Shown here: positions 34,319 through 42,146 of the stretch, piece by piece
How the letters are laid out: the number at the start of each line of letters is the position of its first letter
How positions within the stretch are numbered: the stretch's first letter is position 1
Made by a program: the position numbers and the translations under genes
The notes under the pieces: model-generated
Told to the model about the DNA's origin: nothing
What the model saw: only the letters and a program-made list of their open reading frames with translations
The model's database searches: none
DNA from: Microbispora bryophytorum
GTDB taxonomy: Bacteria > Actinomycetota > Actinomycetes > Streptosporangiales > Streptosporangiaceae
Direction: 5' to 3'
Length of the DNA: 64,000 nucleotides
NCBI RefSeq assembly: GCF_006874465.1
Contig: NZ_VIRL01000002.1
Span: 328,092 to 392,091 of the forward strand

Positions 34319-35122
34319 ATGAGCGTGATGAAGAGACTTTCCATGATCTTCAAGTCCAAGGCCAACAAGGCCCTGGACAAGATGGAGGATCCGCGGGAGA
34401 CGCTGGACTATTCCTATCAGCGCCAGCTTGAGCTGCTGCAGAAGGTCCGCCGGGGCGTGGCCGACGTGGCCACCAGCCGCAAGCGGGTGGAGCTGCAGAT
34501 CAACCAGCTCGAAGGGCAGGCCACGAAGCTGGAGAACCAGAGCAGGCAGGCCCTGTCGGCCGGGCGCGAGGATCTGGCCCGTGAGGCGCTGACCCGCCGC
34601 AACGGTCTCAACACCCAGATCGCCGACCTGCGCATCCAGTACGGCAACCTGCAGGGTGAGGAGGAGAAGCTCACCCTCGCCAGCCAGCGGCTTCAGGCCA
34701 AGGTCGACTCCTTCCGCACGAAGAAGGAGACCATCAAGGCCACCTACACGGCGGCCGAGGCCCAGACGCGGATCAACGAGGCGTTCTCCGGCATCTCCGA
34801 GGAGATGGGCGACGTCGGCCTGGCGATCCAGCGGGCCGAGGACAAGACCGCGCAGATGCAGGCGCGCGCGGGCGCGATCGACGAGCTGCTGGCCAGCGGC
34901 GCGCTGGACGACTTCACCGGGCAGCGTGACGACATCCAGGCGGAGCTCGACCGCATGGGCGGCGGCTCGGACGTCGAGCTGGAGCTCGCCAAGATGAAGG
35001 CCGAGCTCGGCCAGGGCCCGGCGCCCAGGAGCGCGATCGAGCCCGGTCAGCAGCAGGGCCAGGCCGCCCCGTCCAGCCAGCAGCACACCCAGCAGCTGCG
35101 CCAGCCCGGGGAGGGACTGTGA
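34319..35122 (+). CDS. pspA: PspA/IM30 family membrane-stress protein
   Basis: PspA binds stressed inner membrane and preserves the proton gradient, being built mainly of long coiled coils. The 267-residue protein has MSVMKRLSMIFKSKANKALDKMEDP (amphipathic membrane-binding N terminus, in outline), then coiled-coil helices through about residue 220 (RRGVADVATSRKRVELQINQLEGQ, EAQTRINEAFSGISEEMGDVG), and a Gln/Pro-rich tail. The ATG at 34319 is assigned; AAGGGGA stands 13 bases away, so the ATG at 34328 is also possible. It heads the pspA-pspAA-htpX-pspAB operon. An ECF-type promoter is proposed upstream. Confidence 0.93.
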   Translation: MSVMKRLSMIFKSKANKALDKMEDPRETLDYSYQRQLELLQKVRRGVADVATSRKRVELQINQLEGQATKLENQSRQALSAGREDLAREALTRRNGLNTQIADLRIQYGNLQGEEEKLTLASQRLQAKVDSFRTKKETIKATYTAAEAQTRINEAFSGISEEMGDVGLAIQRAEDKTAQMQARAGAIDELLASGALDDFTGQRDDIQAELDRMGGGSDVELELAKMKAELGQGPAPRSAIEPGQQQGQAAPSSQQHTQQLRQPGEGL

Positions 35123-35397
35123 TCGTCAGAATCATGGGTGAGGGACAGGTCGAGATCGGCGCCGCCGACATCGACGTCCTCAACGAGCTCGACAGCGAGC
35201 TGGAGGCCGCGATCGAGTCTGACGACGAGATCGAGTTCCGCACCAAGCTGCACGCGCTCCTCGACAAGGTGCGTCACGTCGGCAAGGCCCTGCCGGACGA
35301 CTCGCTCGAGCCGTCCGAACTGATCCTGCCTCCGGCCGACGCCTCCATCGAGGAAGTGCGGGAGATGCTCGGCGACACCGGGCTCATCCCTGGCTGA
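35119..35397 (+). CDS. pspAA: PspA-associated protein PspAA
   Basis: This 92-residue protein is of the PspAA family, found next to PspA in actinobacteria and archaea and thought to work with it on the membrane. The pattern is IVRIMGEGQVEIGAADIDVLNELD, with SDDEIEFRTKLHALLDKVR and the C-terminal PADASIEEVREMLGDTGLIPG. The GTG start overlaps the pspA stop (GTGA) and follows GGGGAGGGA at optimum spacing, so translation is coupled. It is followed by htpX with a one-base overlap. Confidence 0.9.
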   Translation: MIVRIMGEGQVEIGAADIDVLNELDSELEAAIESDDEIEFRTKLHALLDKVRHVGKALPDDSLEPSELILPPADASIEEVREMLGDTGLIPG

Positions 35398-36287
35398 TGG
35401 CATCCACGCGCTTCGCCCCTGATCGCGGACTCACCGTCCGGATGACCGTGACGATGTTCCTGCTCGGGCTGCTCTACGTCGCGTTCGTGGCCCTCCTCAT
35501 CGCGATGGGCGTGCGTGCGGTCACCGTGCTCGTGATCGCCGGGGGTTTCCTGCTGGCGCAGTACTTCCTGTCCGACAAGATCGCGCTGTTCGCGATGCAC
35601 GGGCGGGAGGTCTCCCCGCAGGAGGCCCCCGAGCTGCATGGAATCATCGACCGGCTGAGCGCGATGGCGGGGATGCCGAAGCCGCGGGTGGCGATCGCCG
35701 ACTCGGACCTTCCGAACGCGTTCGCCACCGGACGCAACCAGAAGCACTCGGTGGTCTGCGTGACCACCGGCATCCTGCGCAGGCTCGACGCCCGGGAGCT
35801 CGAAGGGGTGCTGGCCCACGAGATGTCCCATGTGGCCCACCGGGACGTGGCGGTGATGACGATCGCCTCGTTCCTGGGGGTCGTGGCCGGTCTGATGACG
35901 CGCTTCGCGCTCTACACCGGTCTGGGCGGCCGGAGGAACGACAACGGGCCCCCGGTCGGCCTGATCATCTTCGCGGTCTCCGGGCTGGTCTACGCCGTCA
36001 GCTTCCTGCTGACGCGGGCGCTGTCGCGCTACCGCGAACTGGCCGCCGACCGCGCCGGCGCGCTGCTGACGCAGCAGCCGAGCGCTCTGGCCAGCGCCCT
36101 GGTCAAGATCAGCGGAGACATCGGCAGGATCCCGACCAGGGACCTGCGCGAGGCGCAGCCGTTCAACGCCTTCTTCTTCGCGCCCGCCCTGTCGGGACAG
36201 AGCATCGCCTCGCTGCTGTCGACCCACCCGTCGCTGGAGCGCAGGCTGGACCAGCTCGCCAGGATCTCCGCGGCCCTGGGCCGCTGA
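35397..36287 (+). CDS. htpX: Zinc metalloprotease HtpX
   Basis: HtpX is a membrane-embedded zinc protease that degrades misfolded membrane proteins. The 296-residue protein has two N-terminal helices (MTVTMFLLGLLYVAFVALLIAMG and VTVLVIAGGFLLAQYFLS), the catalytic ELEGVLAHEMSHVAHRD with His-Glu-x-x-His, a pair of later helices, and the third ligand in RYRELAADRAGALLT (Glu). The stop of pspAA overlaps its ATG by one base (TGATG). It belongs to the PspA operon, which suggests joint control with membrane-stress protection. Confidence 0.95.
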   Translation: MASTRFAPDRGLTVRMTVTMFLLGLLYVAFVALLIAMGVRAVTVLVIAGGFLLAQYFLSDKIALFAMHGREVSPQEAPELHGIIDRLSAMAGMPKPRVAIADSDLPNAFATGRNQKHSVVCVTTGILRRLDARELEGVLAHEMSHVAHRDVAVMTIASFLGVVAGLMTRFALYTGLGGRRNDNGPPVGLIIFAVSGLVYAVSFLLTRALSRYRELAADRAGALLTQQPSALASALVKISGDIGRIPTRDLREAQPFNAFFFAPALSGQSIASLLSTHPSLERRLDQLARISAALGR

Positions 36288-36300
36288 TGAGGAGGCACTG

Positions 36301-36849
36301 ATGGGCTGGTTCGACGCCCTGCTCGGCCGCTCCAAGCCCGCCAGGCCCGATCTGGACGCGCTGTTCGGCCTGCCGTCGGCCGCCGTCACGCTGCAGGCCG
36401 CCACCGGATTCGCCCCGGCGGGCACCGGCTCGGTGTGCTTCCGCGCCGCGGAGGGCGGCGCGTTCGCCCGGCTCGAACAGGACATCGAGGCGCTGATGGG
36501 CCGGGTCGAGGTCTCCCGGGACTCCTACGGCTACACCTGGCTGCAGGTGCGCAACCCCGACGTGGCCGGGCTCGTGACCGACCTCCACGCCGCGAACTCG
36601 TCCCTGGAGTCGGCCGGGTTCGGCCCGTCGCTGCTGTGCTCGCTCGTCACCTTCGCCGACCCCTCGCACAGGACGCTGGCGATCGTGTATCTCTACAAGC
36701 GCGGCACGTTCTACCCCTTCGCCCCCGCCGGCGAATCGCGCCGCGACAACGCACTGGAACTACAGGTGCGGGGCGTGCTGGACCACGAGCTCACGATCGA
36801 GCCCGAGCTGGCGAGCTGGTTTCCCGTCTGGGGCGCCCCCGGCCTGTGA
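36301..36849 (+). CDS. pspAB: PspA-associated protein PspAB
   Basis: This 182-residue protein is of the PspAB family, encoded next to HtpX in the same actinobacterial and archaeal operons. It starts MGWFDALLGRSKPARPDLDALFGLPSA, has DSYGYTWLQVRNPDVAGLVTDLHAANSSLE and ends with WFPVWGAPGL. A GAGGAGG stands five bases before the ATG, the strongest ribosome-binding site in the operon. Function is unknown; it is presumably cytoplasmic and supports HtpX or PspA. Confidence 0.9.
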   Translation: MGWFDALLGRSKPARPDLDALFGLPSAAVTLQAATGFAPAGTGSVCFRAAEGGAFARLEQDIEALMGRVEVSRDSYGYTWLQVRNPDVAGLVTDLHAANSSLESAGFGPSLLCSLVTFADPSHRTLAIVYLYKRGTFYPFAPAGESRRDNALELQVRGVLDHELTIEPELASWFPVWGAPGL

Positions 36850-36865
36850 CCCTTCGGGAGTCCTC

Positions 36866-37621
36866 ATGACCGAGTGGACCCACCTGCGGCGCACCGAGGC
36901 CGCGAGCGCGCAGATCGGCCGGATGGCCGAGGCCGTACGGGGACGGGACGGCGCCACGCCCGTGCCGACCTGCCCGGGATGGGACCTCAGGGAGCTGGTC
37001 GAGCACACCGGCGCCATCCACCGGTGGGCCGCCGCGATGGTGCGGGATGGCGCCCGCCGCCGATACGACCGCGCCGCGATGGACCTCGGCTTCCCCGAGG
37101 ACTTCGCCGGCCACGCGGACTGGCTGGAGGCGGGAGCCGTACAGCTCGCCGAGGCGCTGAAGGGCCGCGACCCGGACGACGAGGTGTGGAACTGGACGGG
37201 GGACCGCAGCGCTCGGTTCTGGTCCCGCCGCCAGCTCCACGAGACCGTCGTCCACCGCGCCGACGCCGAGATCGCCCTGGGCATCGCCCCGCAGGTGGAC
37301 GAGGACGTCGCCGCCGACGGGGTGGGGGAGTTCTTCGACCTGCTCCCGCATACCCGCTGGCGGCCCCAGATCGCCGAGCTGAGGGGCGACGGGGAGACGA
37401 TCTCCTGGCGGACGGAGACGGGCGGGGCGTGGCTCGTGCGGCTCACGCCCGAGGGGTTCACGTACGAGCGGTCCGACGTCCCGGCCGTGACGGCGGATGT
37501 CACCGTGCGCGCGGAGACGACCGGCGAGCTGATGCTGACGCTGTGGGGACGGCGCGAGCCCGGCGCGGCCGAGGGCGACGCGGCGCTGCTGGACTGGTGG
37601 CGCGAGCGCGCCAAGATCTGA
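36866..37621 (+). CDS. Maleylpyruvate isomerase/mycothiol-dependent family protein
   Basis: This 251-residue protein belongs to the mycothiol-dependent maleylpyruvate isomerase N-terminal (DinB-fold) family. The metal site is suggested by GWDLRELVEHTGAIHRWA (His) and the paired LHETVVHRADAEIALG (His and His/Asp). The C-terminal domain (about 170-250) resembles the SCP2-like part of the family. It would use mycothiol, typical of actinomycetes; the substrate is not known. GGGAG stands five bases before the ATG. The stop codon falls in the first unit of a 13-bp tandem repeat. Confidence 0.85.
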   Translation: MTEWTHLRRTEAASAQIGRMAEAVRGRDGATPVPTCPGWDLRELVEHTGAIHRWAAAMVRDGARRRYDRAAMDLGFPEDFAGHADWLEAGAVQLAEALKGRDPDDEVWNWTGDRSARFWSRRQLHETVVHRADAEIALGIAPQVDEDVAADGVGEFFDLLPHTRWRPQIAELRGDGETISWRTETGGAWLVRLTPEGFTYERSDVPAVTADVTVRAETTGELMLTLWGRREPGAAEGDAALLDWWRERAKI

Positions 37622-37719
37622 GGCGCGGATCTGAGGCGCGGTTCCGAGTCGTGGTTCTGCGGCGCGGATGCGAGGCGCGGTTCTGATGCGTGGTTCTGCG
37701 GCGCGGATCCGGAGCCGGG
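37616..37719. repeat. Eight-unit 13-bp minisatellite starting at a stop codon
   Basis: Eight units of 13 bp (consensus WTCTGAGGCGCGG) run from 37616 to 37719, the first containing the stop codon of the isomerase gene (TGA at 37619-37621). Units 2-4 and 5-7 resemble each other in order (for example ..TCGTGG then TTCTGCGGCGCGG), showing a 39-bp higher-order period. Two adjacent units are identical (37616-37628, 37629-37641). Confidence 0.9.
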
Positions 37720-37739
37720 TGCTGAGAACAGGGCGGGAA

Positions 37740-37779
37740 GACGCGGGCGCCCCCGGGAGATCCCGGGGGCGCCCGCGTC
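37740..37779. terminator. Bidirectional terminator, 19-bp stem
   Basis: GACGCGGGCGCCCCCGGGA and its exact complement are separated by two bases (the real loop is a few more). It lies between converging isomerase-family and nadA genes and should end both transcripts without a U-tract. Confidence 0.85.
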
Positions 37780-37791
37780 GTACGGCCGCGA

Positions 37792-38946
37792 CTACGGCAG
37801 GGCAAGCATGCGGTCGAGGGCGACCTTGGCCCAGTGGGTGGTGTCCGCGTCGACGGTGATCTGGTTGACGACCTCGCCGTCGGCCAGCGACTCCAGGGCC
37901 CAGACCAGATGCGGCAGGTCGATGCGGTTCATGGTGGAGCAGTAGCACACGGTCCGGTCGAGGAACGTGATGGTCTTGTCAGGGAACCGGCCGGCCAGGC
38001 GGCGCACCAGGTTCAGCTCGGTCCCGACGGCCCAGGAGGACCCGGCCGGGGCGTCCTCCAGCTTGCGGATGATGTATTCGGTGGAGCCGACGAAGTCGGC
38101 CTTCGTCACGACCTCGTGGCGGCACTCCGGGTGCACGAGCACGTTCACCCCGGGGATGCGGGCCCGCACCTCGTCCACGCACTCGGCGGAGAAACGCCCG
38201 TGGACCGAGCAGTGGCCCTTCCACAGGATCATCTTCGCGTTCTCCAGCTGCTCCCGGGTGAGGCCGCCGTTCGGGCGGTGCGGGTTGTAGACCACGCAGT
38301 CGTCCAGCGACAGCCCCATCTCCAGCACGGCCGTGTTGCGGCCCAGGTGCTGGTCGGGCAGGAACAGCACCTTCTCGCCCTGCTCGAAGGCCCAGTCGAG
38401 GGCGCGCTTGGCGTTGGAGGAGGTGCACACGGCGCCGCCGTGCCGTCCGCAGAACGCCTTGATGTCCGCGCTGGAGTTCATGTACGTGATCGGCACCACC
38501 TGGTCGGCGATGCCGGCGTCCTCCAGGGCGTCCCAGCAGTCCTCGACCTGGGTGAAGGTCGCCATGTCGGCCATCGAGCAGCCGGCGGCGAGATCGGGGA
38601 GCACCACCTTCTGCGTGTCACCGGTCAGGATGTCGGCCGACTCGGCCATGAAGTGCACACCGCAGAACACGATGTACTCGGCCTCGGGCCGGGCGGCGGC
38701 CTCGCGGGCGAGCTTGAACGAGTCGCCGGTCACGTCGGCGAACTGGATGACCTCGTCACGCTGGTAGTGGTGACCGAGCACGAACAACCGGTCGCCAAGC
38801 CGCTCCTTGGCCGCGCGGGCGCGCTCCACGAGGGTCGGATCGGACGCGGGAGGCAGCTCGCCCGGGCAGTCGACGCCGCGTTCGCTGTGCGGATCGGTGC
38901 CCTGGCCGAGGATGAAGAGCGGAAGACCGGTCTCGGTGATCGTCAC
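37792..38946 (-). CDS. nadA: Quinolinate synthase
   Basis: NadA is a [4Fe-4S] enzyme that condenses iminoaspartate and dihydroxyacetone phosphate into quinolinate, the NAD precursor. The 384-residue protein has LFVLGHHYQRDEVIQFAD, IVFCGVHFMAESADI (Cys ligand), WKGHCSVHGRFS (Cys), VLVHPECRHEVV (Cys), and VGTELNLVRRLAGRFPDKTI. The GTG at 38946 is preferred as GGGGG lies seven bases before it; GTG at 38952 is also in frame. No nadB or nadC is adjacent. The region upstream holds a TCGTC-N5-GACGA dyad. Confidence 0.94.
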   Translation of the reverse strand: MTITETGLPLFILGQGTDPHSERGVDCPGELPPASDPTLVERARAAKERLGDRLFVLGHHYQRDEVIQFADVTGDSFKLAREAAARPEAEYIVFCGVHFMAESADILTGDTQKVVLPDLAAGCSMADMATFTQVEDCWDALEDAGIADQVVPITYMNSSADIKAFCGRHGGAVCTSSNAKRALDWAFEQGEKVLFLPDQHLGRNTAVLEMGLSLDDCVVYNPHRPNGGLTREQLENAKMILWKGHCSVHGRFSAECVDEVRARIPGVNVLVHPECRHEVVTKADFVGSTEYIIRKLEDAPAGSSWAVGTELNLVRRLAGRFPDKTITFLDRTVCYCSTMNRIDLPHLVWALESLADGEVVNQITVDADTTHWAKVALDRMLALP

Positions 38947-38969
38947 GACCACACCCCCTAGGGGACTTA

Positions 38970-38984
38970 TCGTCTAACTGACGA
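38970..38984. promoter_or_regulatory. Dyad TCGTC-N5-GACGA upstream of nadA
   Basis: Perfect 5-bp arms lie 24 bp before the nadA start, with TTA and TAA flanks suggesting a longer operator. A NAD-responsive repressor such as NrtR is possible but unproven. Confidence 0.45.
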
Positions 38985-39045
38985 CTAATGATTACACATC
39001 ACACCGCCTGGTTCGTCGCGCGGGTTGCCCGTGAGCCAGGTGGAA

Positions 39046-39061
39046 TGTGTAAGGCTTCACG
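39046..39061 (+). promoter_or_regulatory. CRP-like half-match before erpA
   Basis: TGTGTAAGGCTTCACG matches the CRP pattern TGTGA-N6-TCACA at eight of ten arm positions and lies 82 bp before the erpA start. A weak -10-like TAGATA follows at 39077-39082. Confidence 0.25.
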
Positions 39062-39100
39062 GGTGTTGGTAGCGTCTAGATAGGACGTCGGAACCAATCG

Positions 39101-39118
39101 ACCGCCCCGAAGGGCGGT
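39101..39118 (+). other. Small hairpin in the erpA leader
   Basis: ACCGCCC and GGGCGGT pair perfectly around a CGAA tetraloop, 25 bp before the start codon. It may stabilise the message or influence translation. Confidence 0.5.
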
Positions 39119-39142
39119 TGGCGCAGACGCGGGAGTCAGTAC

Positions 39143-39496
39143 ATGACGGTTGAGAGCAGCGAGACCACGCAGCAGGGCCTGATCCTGACTGACGCGGCCG
39201 CCGGCAAGGTCAAGAGCCTGCTCGAGCAGCAGGGCGAGGAGGGGCTGCAGCTCCGGGTGGCCGTCCAGCCGGGTGGCTGTTCCGGCCTGCGTTACCAACT
39301 CTTCTTCGACGACCGCTCGATGGACGGCGACGTGGTCTCCACCTTCGGCGGCGTGCACGTCGTCACCGACCGGATGAGCGCGCCGTACCTCGTCGGGGCC
39401 ACGGTCGACTTCGTGGACACCATCGAGAAGCAGGGCTTCACCATCGACAACCCCAACGCGACGGGGTCGTGCGCGTGCGGCGACTCGTTCAACTGA
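39143..39496 (+). CDS. erpA: Iron-sulfur cluster insertion protein (HesB/IscA type)
   Basis: This 117-residue A-type carrier delivers iron-sulfur clusters to apo-enzymes such as NadA and LipA. The family signature is LTDAAAGKVKSLLEQQGE and QPGGCSGLRYQLFFD with the first Cys; the C-terminal pair is in GSCACGDSF. It corresponds to Rv2204c. The flanking genes nadA, which needs a [4Fe-4S] cluster, and the cysteine desulfurase downstream fit iron-sulfur and sulfur metabolism. GAGTCAG is not a good ribosome-binding site, and a leader hairpin lies just before the ATG. Confidence 0.93.
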   Translation: MTVESSETTQQGLILTDAAAGKVKSLLEQQGEEGLQLRVAVQPGGCSGLRYQLFFDDRSMDGDVVSTFGGVHVVTDRMSAPYLVGATVDFVDTIEKQGFTIDNPNATGSCACGDSFN

Positions 39497-39565
39497 CGTC
39501 GTCCGGCTGACGACGGGCACGCGCCCGGCGGTGCCGGGCTCGTGCCATGTGGAGCGTGGGTCGAA

Positions 39566-39595
39566 CGCCCCGTACGGAACGTTCCGTGCGGGGCG
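39566..39595 (+). terminator. Terminator after erpA
   Basis: CGCCCCGTACGGAA and TTCCGTGCGGGGCG form a 14-bp stem with one G-U pair and a two-base loop, 69 bp after the erpA stop. TCGTC follows. Confidence 0.75.
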
Positions 39596-39687
39596 TCGTC
39601 ATGCCTGAGACGGTACGCTCAGTAGGTTCGGCGGGATCAACGTCCCGGCCCTTTCTCTCTGATGCTGACAACGAGGAGAATGACCCC

Positions 39688-40674
39688 GTGCGCATCGCCG
39701 TCACCGGCTCCATCGCCACCGACCATCTGATGACGTTCCCCGGCCGCTTCGGCGACCAGCTCATCGCCGAGCAGCTCGACCGGGTGTCGTTGTCGTTCCT
39801 CGTCGACGATCTGCAGATCCGCCGCGGCGGATGCGCGGCCAACATCGCGTTCGGCATGGGCTGCCTCGGGCTCACCCCGGTCCTCGTCGGCGCGGTCGGC
39901 GCGGACTTCGCCGACTACCGCTCCTGGCTGGAGCGCCACGGCGTCGACTGCGCCTCGGTGCACGTCTCCGAGCTGCACCACACGGCGCGCTTCCTGTGCA
40001 CCACGGACGACGACCACAACCAGATCGCCTCGTTCTACACCGGCGCGATGGCCGAGGCGAGGGAGATCGAGCTGGGCCCTGTCGCCGAGCGTCTCGGCGG
40101 GCTCGACCTCGTGCTGATCAGCCCCAACGACCCTGCGGCGATGCTGCGGCACACCGACGAGGCGCGCCGGCGGGGCATCCCGTTCGCCGCCGACCCGTCG
40201 CAGCAGCTCGCCCGCATGCCGGGCGAGGAGATCCGCCAGCTCGTGGAGGGCGCGGCCTACCTGTTCAGCAACGACTACGAGCTCGGGCTGATCGAGCAGA
40301 AGACGGGCTGGTCCGGCGAGGAGATCCTTGACCGGGTCGGTGTCCGGGTGACCACCCTCGGCCCCAAGGGCGCCAGGATCGACCGCAAGGGCGAGCCGTC
40401 GCTGCACATCTCGCCGGCTCCGGAGCTGGGCAAGGCCGACCCGACCGGTGTCGGCGACGCCTTCCGCGCCGGGTTCCTCGCGGGCCTGTCCTGGGGGCTG
40501 CCGCTGGAGCGCTGCGCCCAGATCGGCAACCTCACCGCCACCCACGTGCTCGAGCGAGTCGGCTGCCAGGAGTACGAGCTGGGCCAGCGCGTCTTCCTGG
40601 AGCGCTTCGCCGGGGCGTACGGCTCCGCGGCGGCCGACGAGGTGGGCGCGCACGCCCGCTGCCACTACGCCTGA
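39688..40674 (+). CDS. PfkB-family carbohydrate/adenosine kinase
   Basis: This 328-residue protein is a ribokinase-family sugar or nucleoside kinase. It begins RIAVTGSIATDHLMTFPGRF, has LQIRRGGCAANIAFGMG (the conserved glycine pair), FAADPSQQLAR, and the ATP/anion-hole motif DPTGVGDAFRAGFLAGL with the catalytic Asp. Its homologue in M. tuberculosis, Rv2202c, lies in the same place and is an adenosine kinase, so that activity is likely here. The GTG at 39688 follows GAGGAGA at eight bases. It converges on the TusA gene. Confidence 0.88.
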   Translation: MRIAVTGSIATDHLMTFPGRFGDQLIAEQLDRVSLSFLVDDLQIRRGGCAANIAFGMGCLGLTPVLVGAVGADFADYRSWLERHGVDCASVHVSELHHTARFLCTTDDDHNQIASFYTGAMAEAREIELGPVAERLGGLDLVLISPNDPAAMLRHTDEARRRGIPFAADPSQQLARMPGEEIRQLVEGAAYLFSNDYELGLIEQKTGWSGEEILDRVGVRVTTLGPKGARIDRKGEPSLHISPAPELGKADPTGVGDAFRAGFLAGLSWGLPLERCAQIGNLTATHVLERVGCQEYELGQRVFLERFAGAYGSAAADEVGAHARCHYA

Positions 40675-40681
40675 GAACGCC

Positions 40682-40700
40682 GAGCCGTCAGGCGCGGCTC
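40682..40700. terminator. Short hairpin at convergent stops
   Basis: GAGCCG and CGGCTC pair around a seven-base loop; the second arm overlaps the tusA stop codon. It may end both converging transcripts. Confidence 0.35.
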
Positions 40701-41013
40701 AGTAGTTGCGGCGCACGTGGATGGACCAGCCGCCCTGCGGCAGCTCGTAGCTCGCCACGTGCTCGTGTGACTTCAACCGGCACCAGGCCGGGACGTCGGT
40801 GAACGCGGCGGGGTCGTCGGCCAGCACGGCGACCACGCCGCCCGTCGCCACCTGGTTGATCCGCTCGGCCAGCATGATGATCGGGATCGGGCACTTGCGG
40901 CCCAGCGCGTCGATCGTCAGCGCGGGCGGCTCCACCGGCTGGACCGGCTCGGCGAGCTCGGCCTGAGCCGCCTCGGGAGACCGCCGGGCGCCGCCCGTCC
41001 GTCTGCGCCACAT
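40699..41013 (-). CDS. TusA-like sulfurtransferase
   Basis: This 104-residue protein has an N-terminal basic/acidic tail followed by a TusA domain: TIDALGRKCPIPIIMLAERINQV with the Cys-Pro-x-Pro active site, then VVAVLADDPAAFTDVPAWCRLKSHEH and WSIHVRRNY. TusA proteins accept persulfide from cysteine desulfurases and pass it on, for example to thiolated tRNA. The ATG shares one base with the stop of the cysteine desulfurase, so the pair is coupled. An RRRTGGARRSPEAAQ tail is longer than in typical TusA (about 80 aa). Confidence 0.88.
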   Translation of the reverse strand: MWRRRTGGARRSPEAAQAELAEPVQPVEPPALTIDALGRKCPIPIIMLAERINQVATGGVVAVLADDPAAFTDVPAWCRLKSHEHVASYELPQGGWSIHVRRNY

Positions 41014-42146
41014 CAGTGCACCCCCAAGCTCGACCGGATCCGCCGCACGATGTCCGGGAGCACCGCGAGAAAACGATCGATGTCGTCCTCGGACGCGCCC
41101 CGGGGCAGCGATACCCGCACATTTCCGTGCGTAAGCACGCCCATTGCCTCCAGAACATGCGATGGACGAAGCGTACTCGCCGTGCAGGAGCTGCCGGACG
41201 AGACGGCGAAACCGGCCTTGTCGAGCTCGGTCAGCAGCGCCTCGCCCTCGACGTACAGGCAGGAGAACGTCACGAGGTGCGGCAGCCGCAGGACCGGGTC
41301 GCCGACGACCTCCACGTCGGGCACCAGGCGGGGCACCTCGGCGCGGATCCGGTCGACCAGGGCGGACAGCCGCCGCCCCTCGGCCTGCGCCTCCTCGGAG
41401 CGGGCGCGCAGGGCCGCGGCGGCGGCCACGATCGCGGGCACGTTCTCGAACCCCGGCACGCGCCGTCGCTCCCGCTCGTCCTCGGGCAGCGGCGAGCGCC
41501 AGCGCACGCCCTTGCGCACCGCCAGCACGCCCACCCCGGCCGGGCCGCCCCACTTGTGCGCGCTCGCGGTGAGGACCGACCAGCCCTCGGGGATCGGCAG
41601 GCGGCCCGCCGACTGGGCGGCGTCGACCAGCAGCGGCACGCCCGCCTCCCGGCAGGCCCGCGCCGCCTCCTCGACCGGCTGAAGGGTCCCCACCTCGTGG
41701 TTGGCCGTCTGCAGGCACGCCAGGGCCGTGCCGGGGCGCGCGACGGACTCGGCGAACGCGCCCGCGTCCACCCGGCCGGTACGGCTCACGCCCACGATCT
41801 CCATCTCGCCGCCGGCGTGCTCGTGGACCTCGCCCGCGTGCAGGACGCTGGAGTGCTCGACGGCGCCCGTCACCAGGCGCGTCCCGGCCCGGCGGCGGCC
41901 GGCCAGCGTGCCGAGCACTCCCAGGTGGACGGCCTGCGTCCCCGACGAGGTGAACGACACCTCGTCGGGCCGGGCGCCGATCAGTTCGGCTACCTCTCCC
42001 CGCGCGCGCTCCAGTAACATCTGGGCGCGGCGCGCCGTGCCGTACAGGCGGGCGGGATCGGCCCAGCCGGCGTCGATCGCCGCCAGCAAGGCGTCACGGG
42101 CCGCGGGATGGAGAGGTTCGGTCGACGCCGCGTCGAGGTAGGCCAC
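41013..42146 (-). CDS. Cysteine desulfurase-type aminotransferase (class V)
   Basis: This 377-residue PLP enzyme would release sulfur from cysteine as persulfide. Motifs are AYLDAASTEPLHPAARDAL, SFTSSGTQAVHLGVLG, ANHEVGTLQPVEEAA, VDAAQSAG, the PLP-lysine region LTASAHKWGGPAGVGVLAV, and the catalytic-Cys loop SSGSSCTASTLRPSHVL. The pattern is IscS/NifS-like but with a short active-site loop. The downstream TusA gene is the probable sulfur acceptor; erpA and the iron-sulfur enzymes nearby may use the products. Divergent from ctaC. Confidence 0.9.
   Translation of the reverse strand: MAYLDAASTEPLHPAARDALLAAIDAGWADPARLYGTARRAQMLLERARGEVAELIGARPDEVSFTSSGTQAVHLGVLGTLAGRRRAGTRLVTGAVEHSSVLHAGEVHEHAGGEMEIVGVSRTGRVDAGAFAESVARPGTALACLQTANHEVGTLQPVEEAARACREAGVPLLVDAAQSAGRLPIPEGWSVLTASAHKWGGPAGVGVLAVRKGVRWRSPLPEDERERRRVPGFENVPAIVAAAAALRARSEEAQAEGRRLSALVDRIRAEVPRLVPDVEVVGDPVLRLPHLVTFSCLYVEGEALLTELDKAGFAVSSGSSCTASTLRPSHVLEAMGVLTHGNVRVSLPRGASEDDIDRFLAVLPDIVRRIRSSLGVH

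Noticed and set aside
39547-39687. N-terminal extension of the PfkB kinase
   Set aside because: The family N terminus begins at the GTG of 39688 after GAGGAGA; the upstream frame crosses the erpA terminator.
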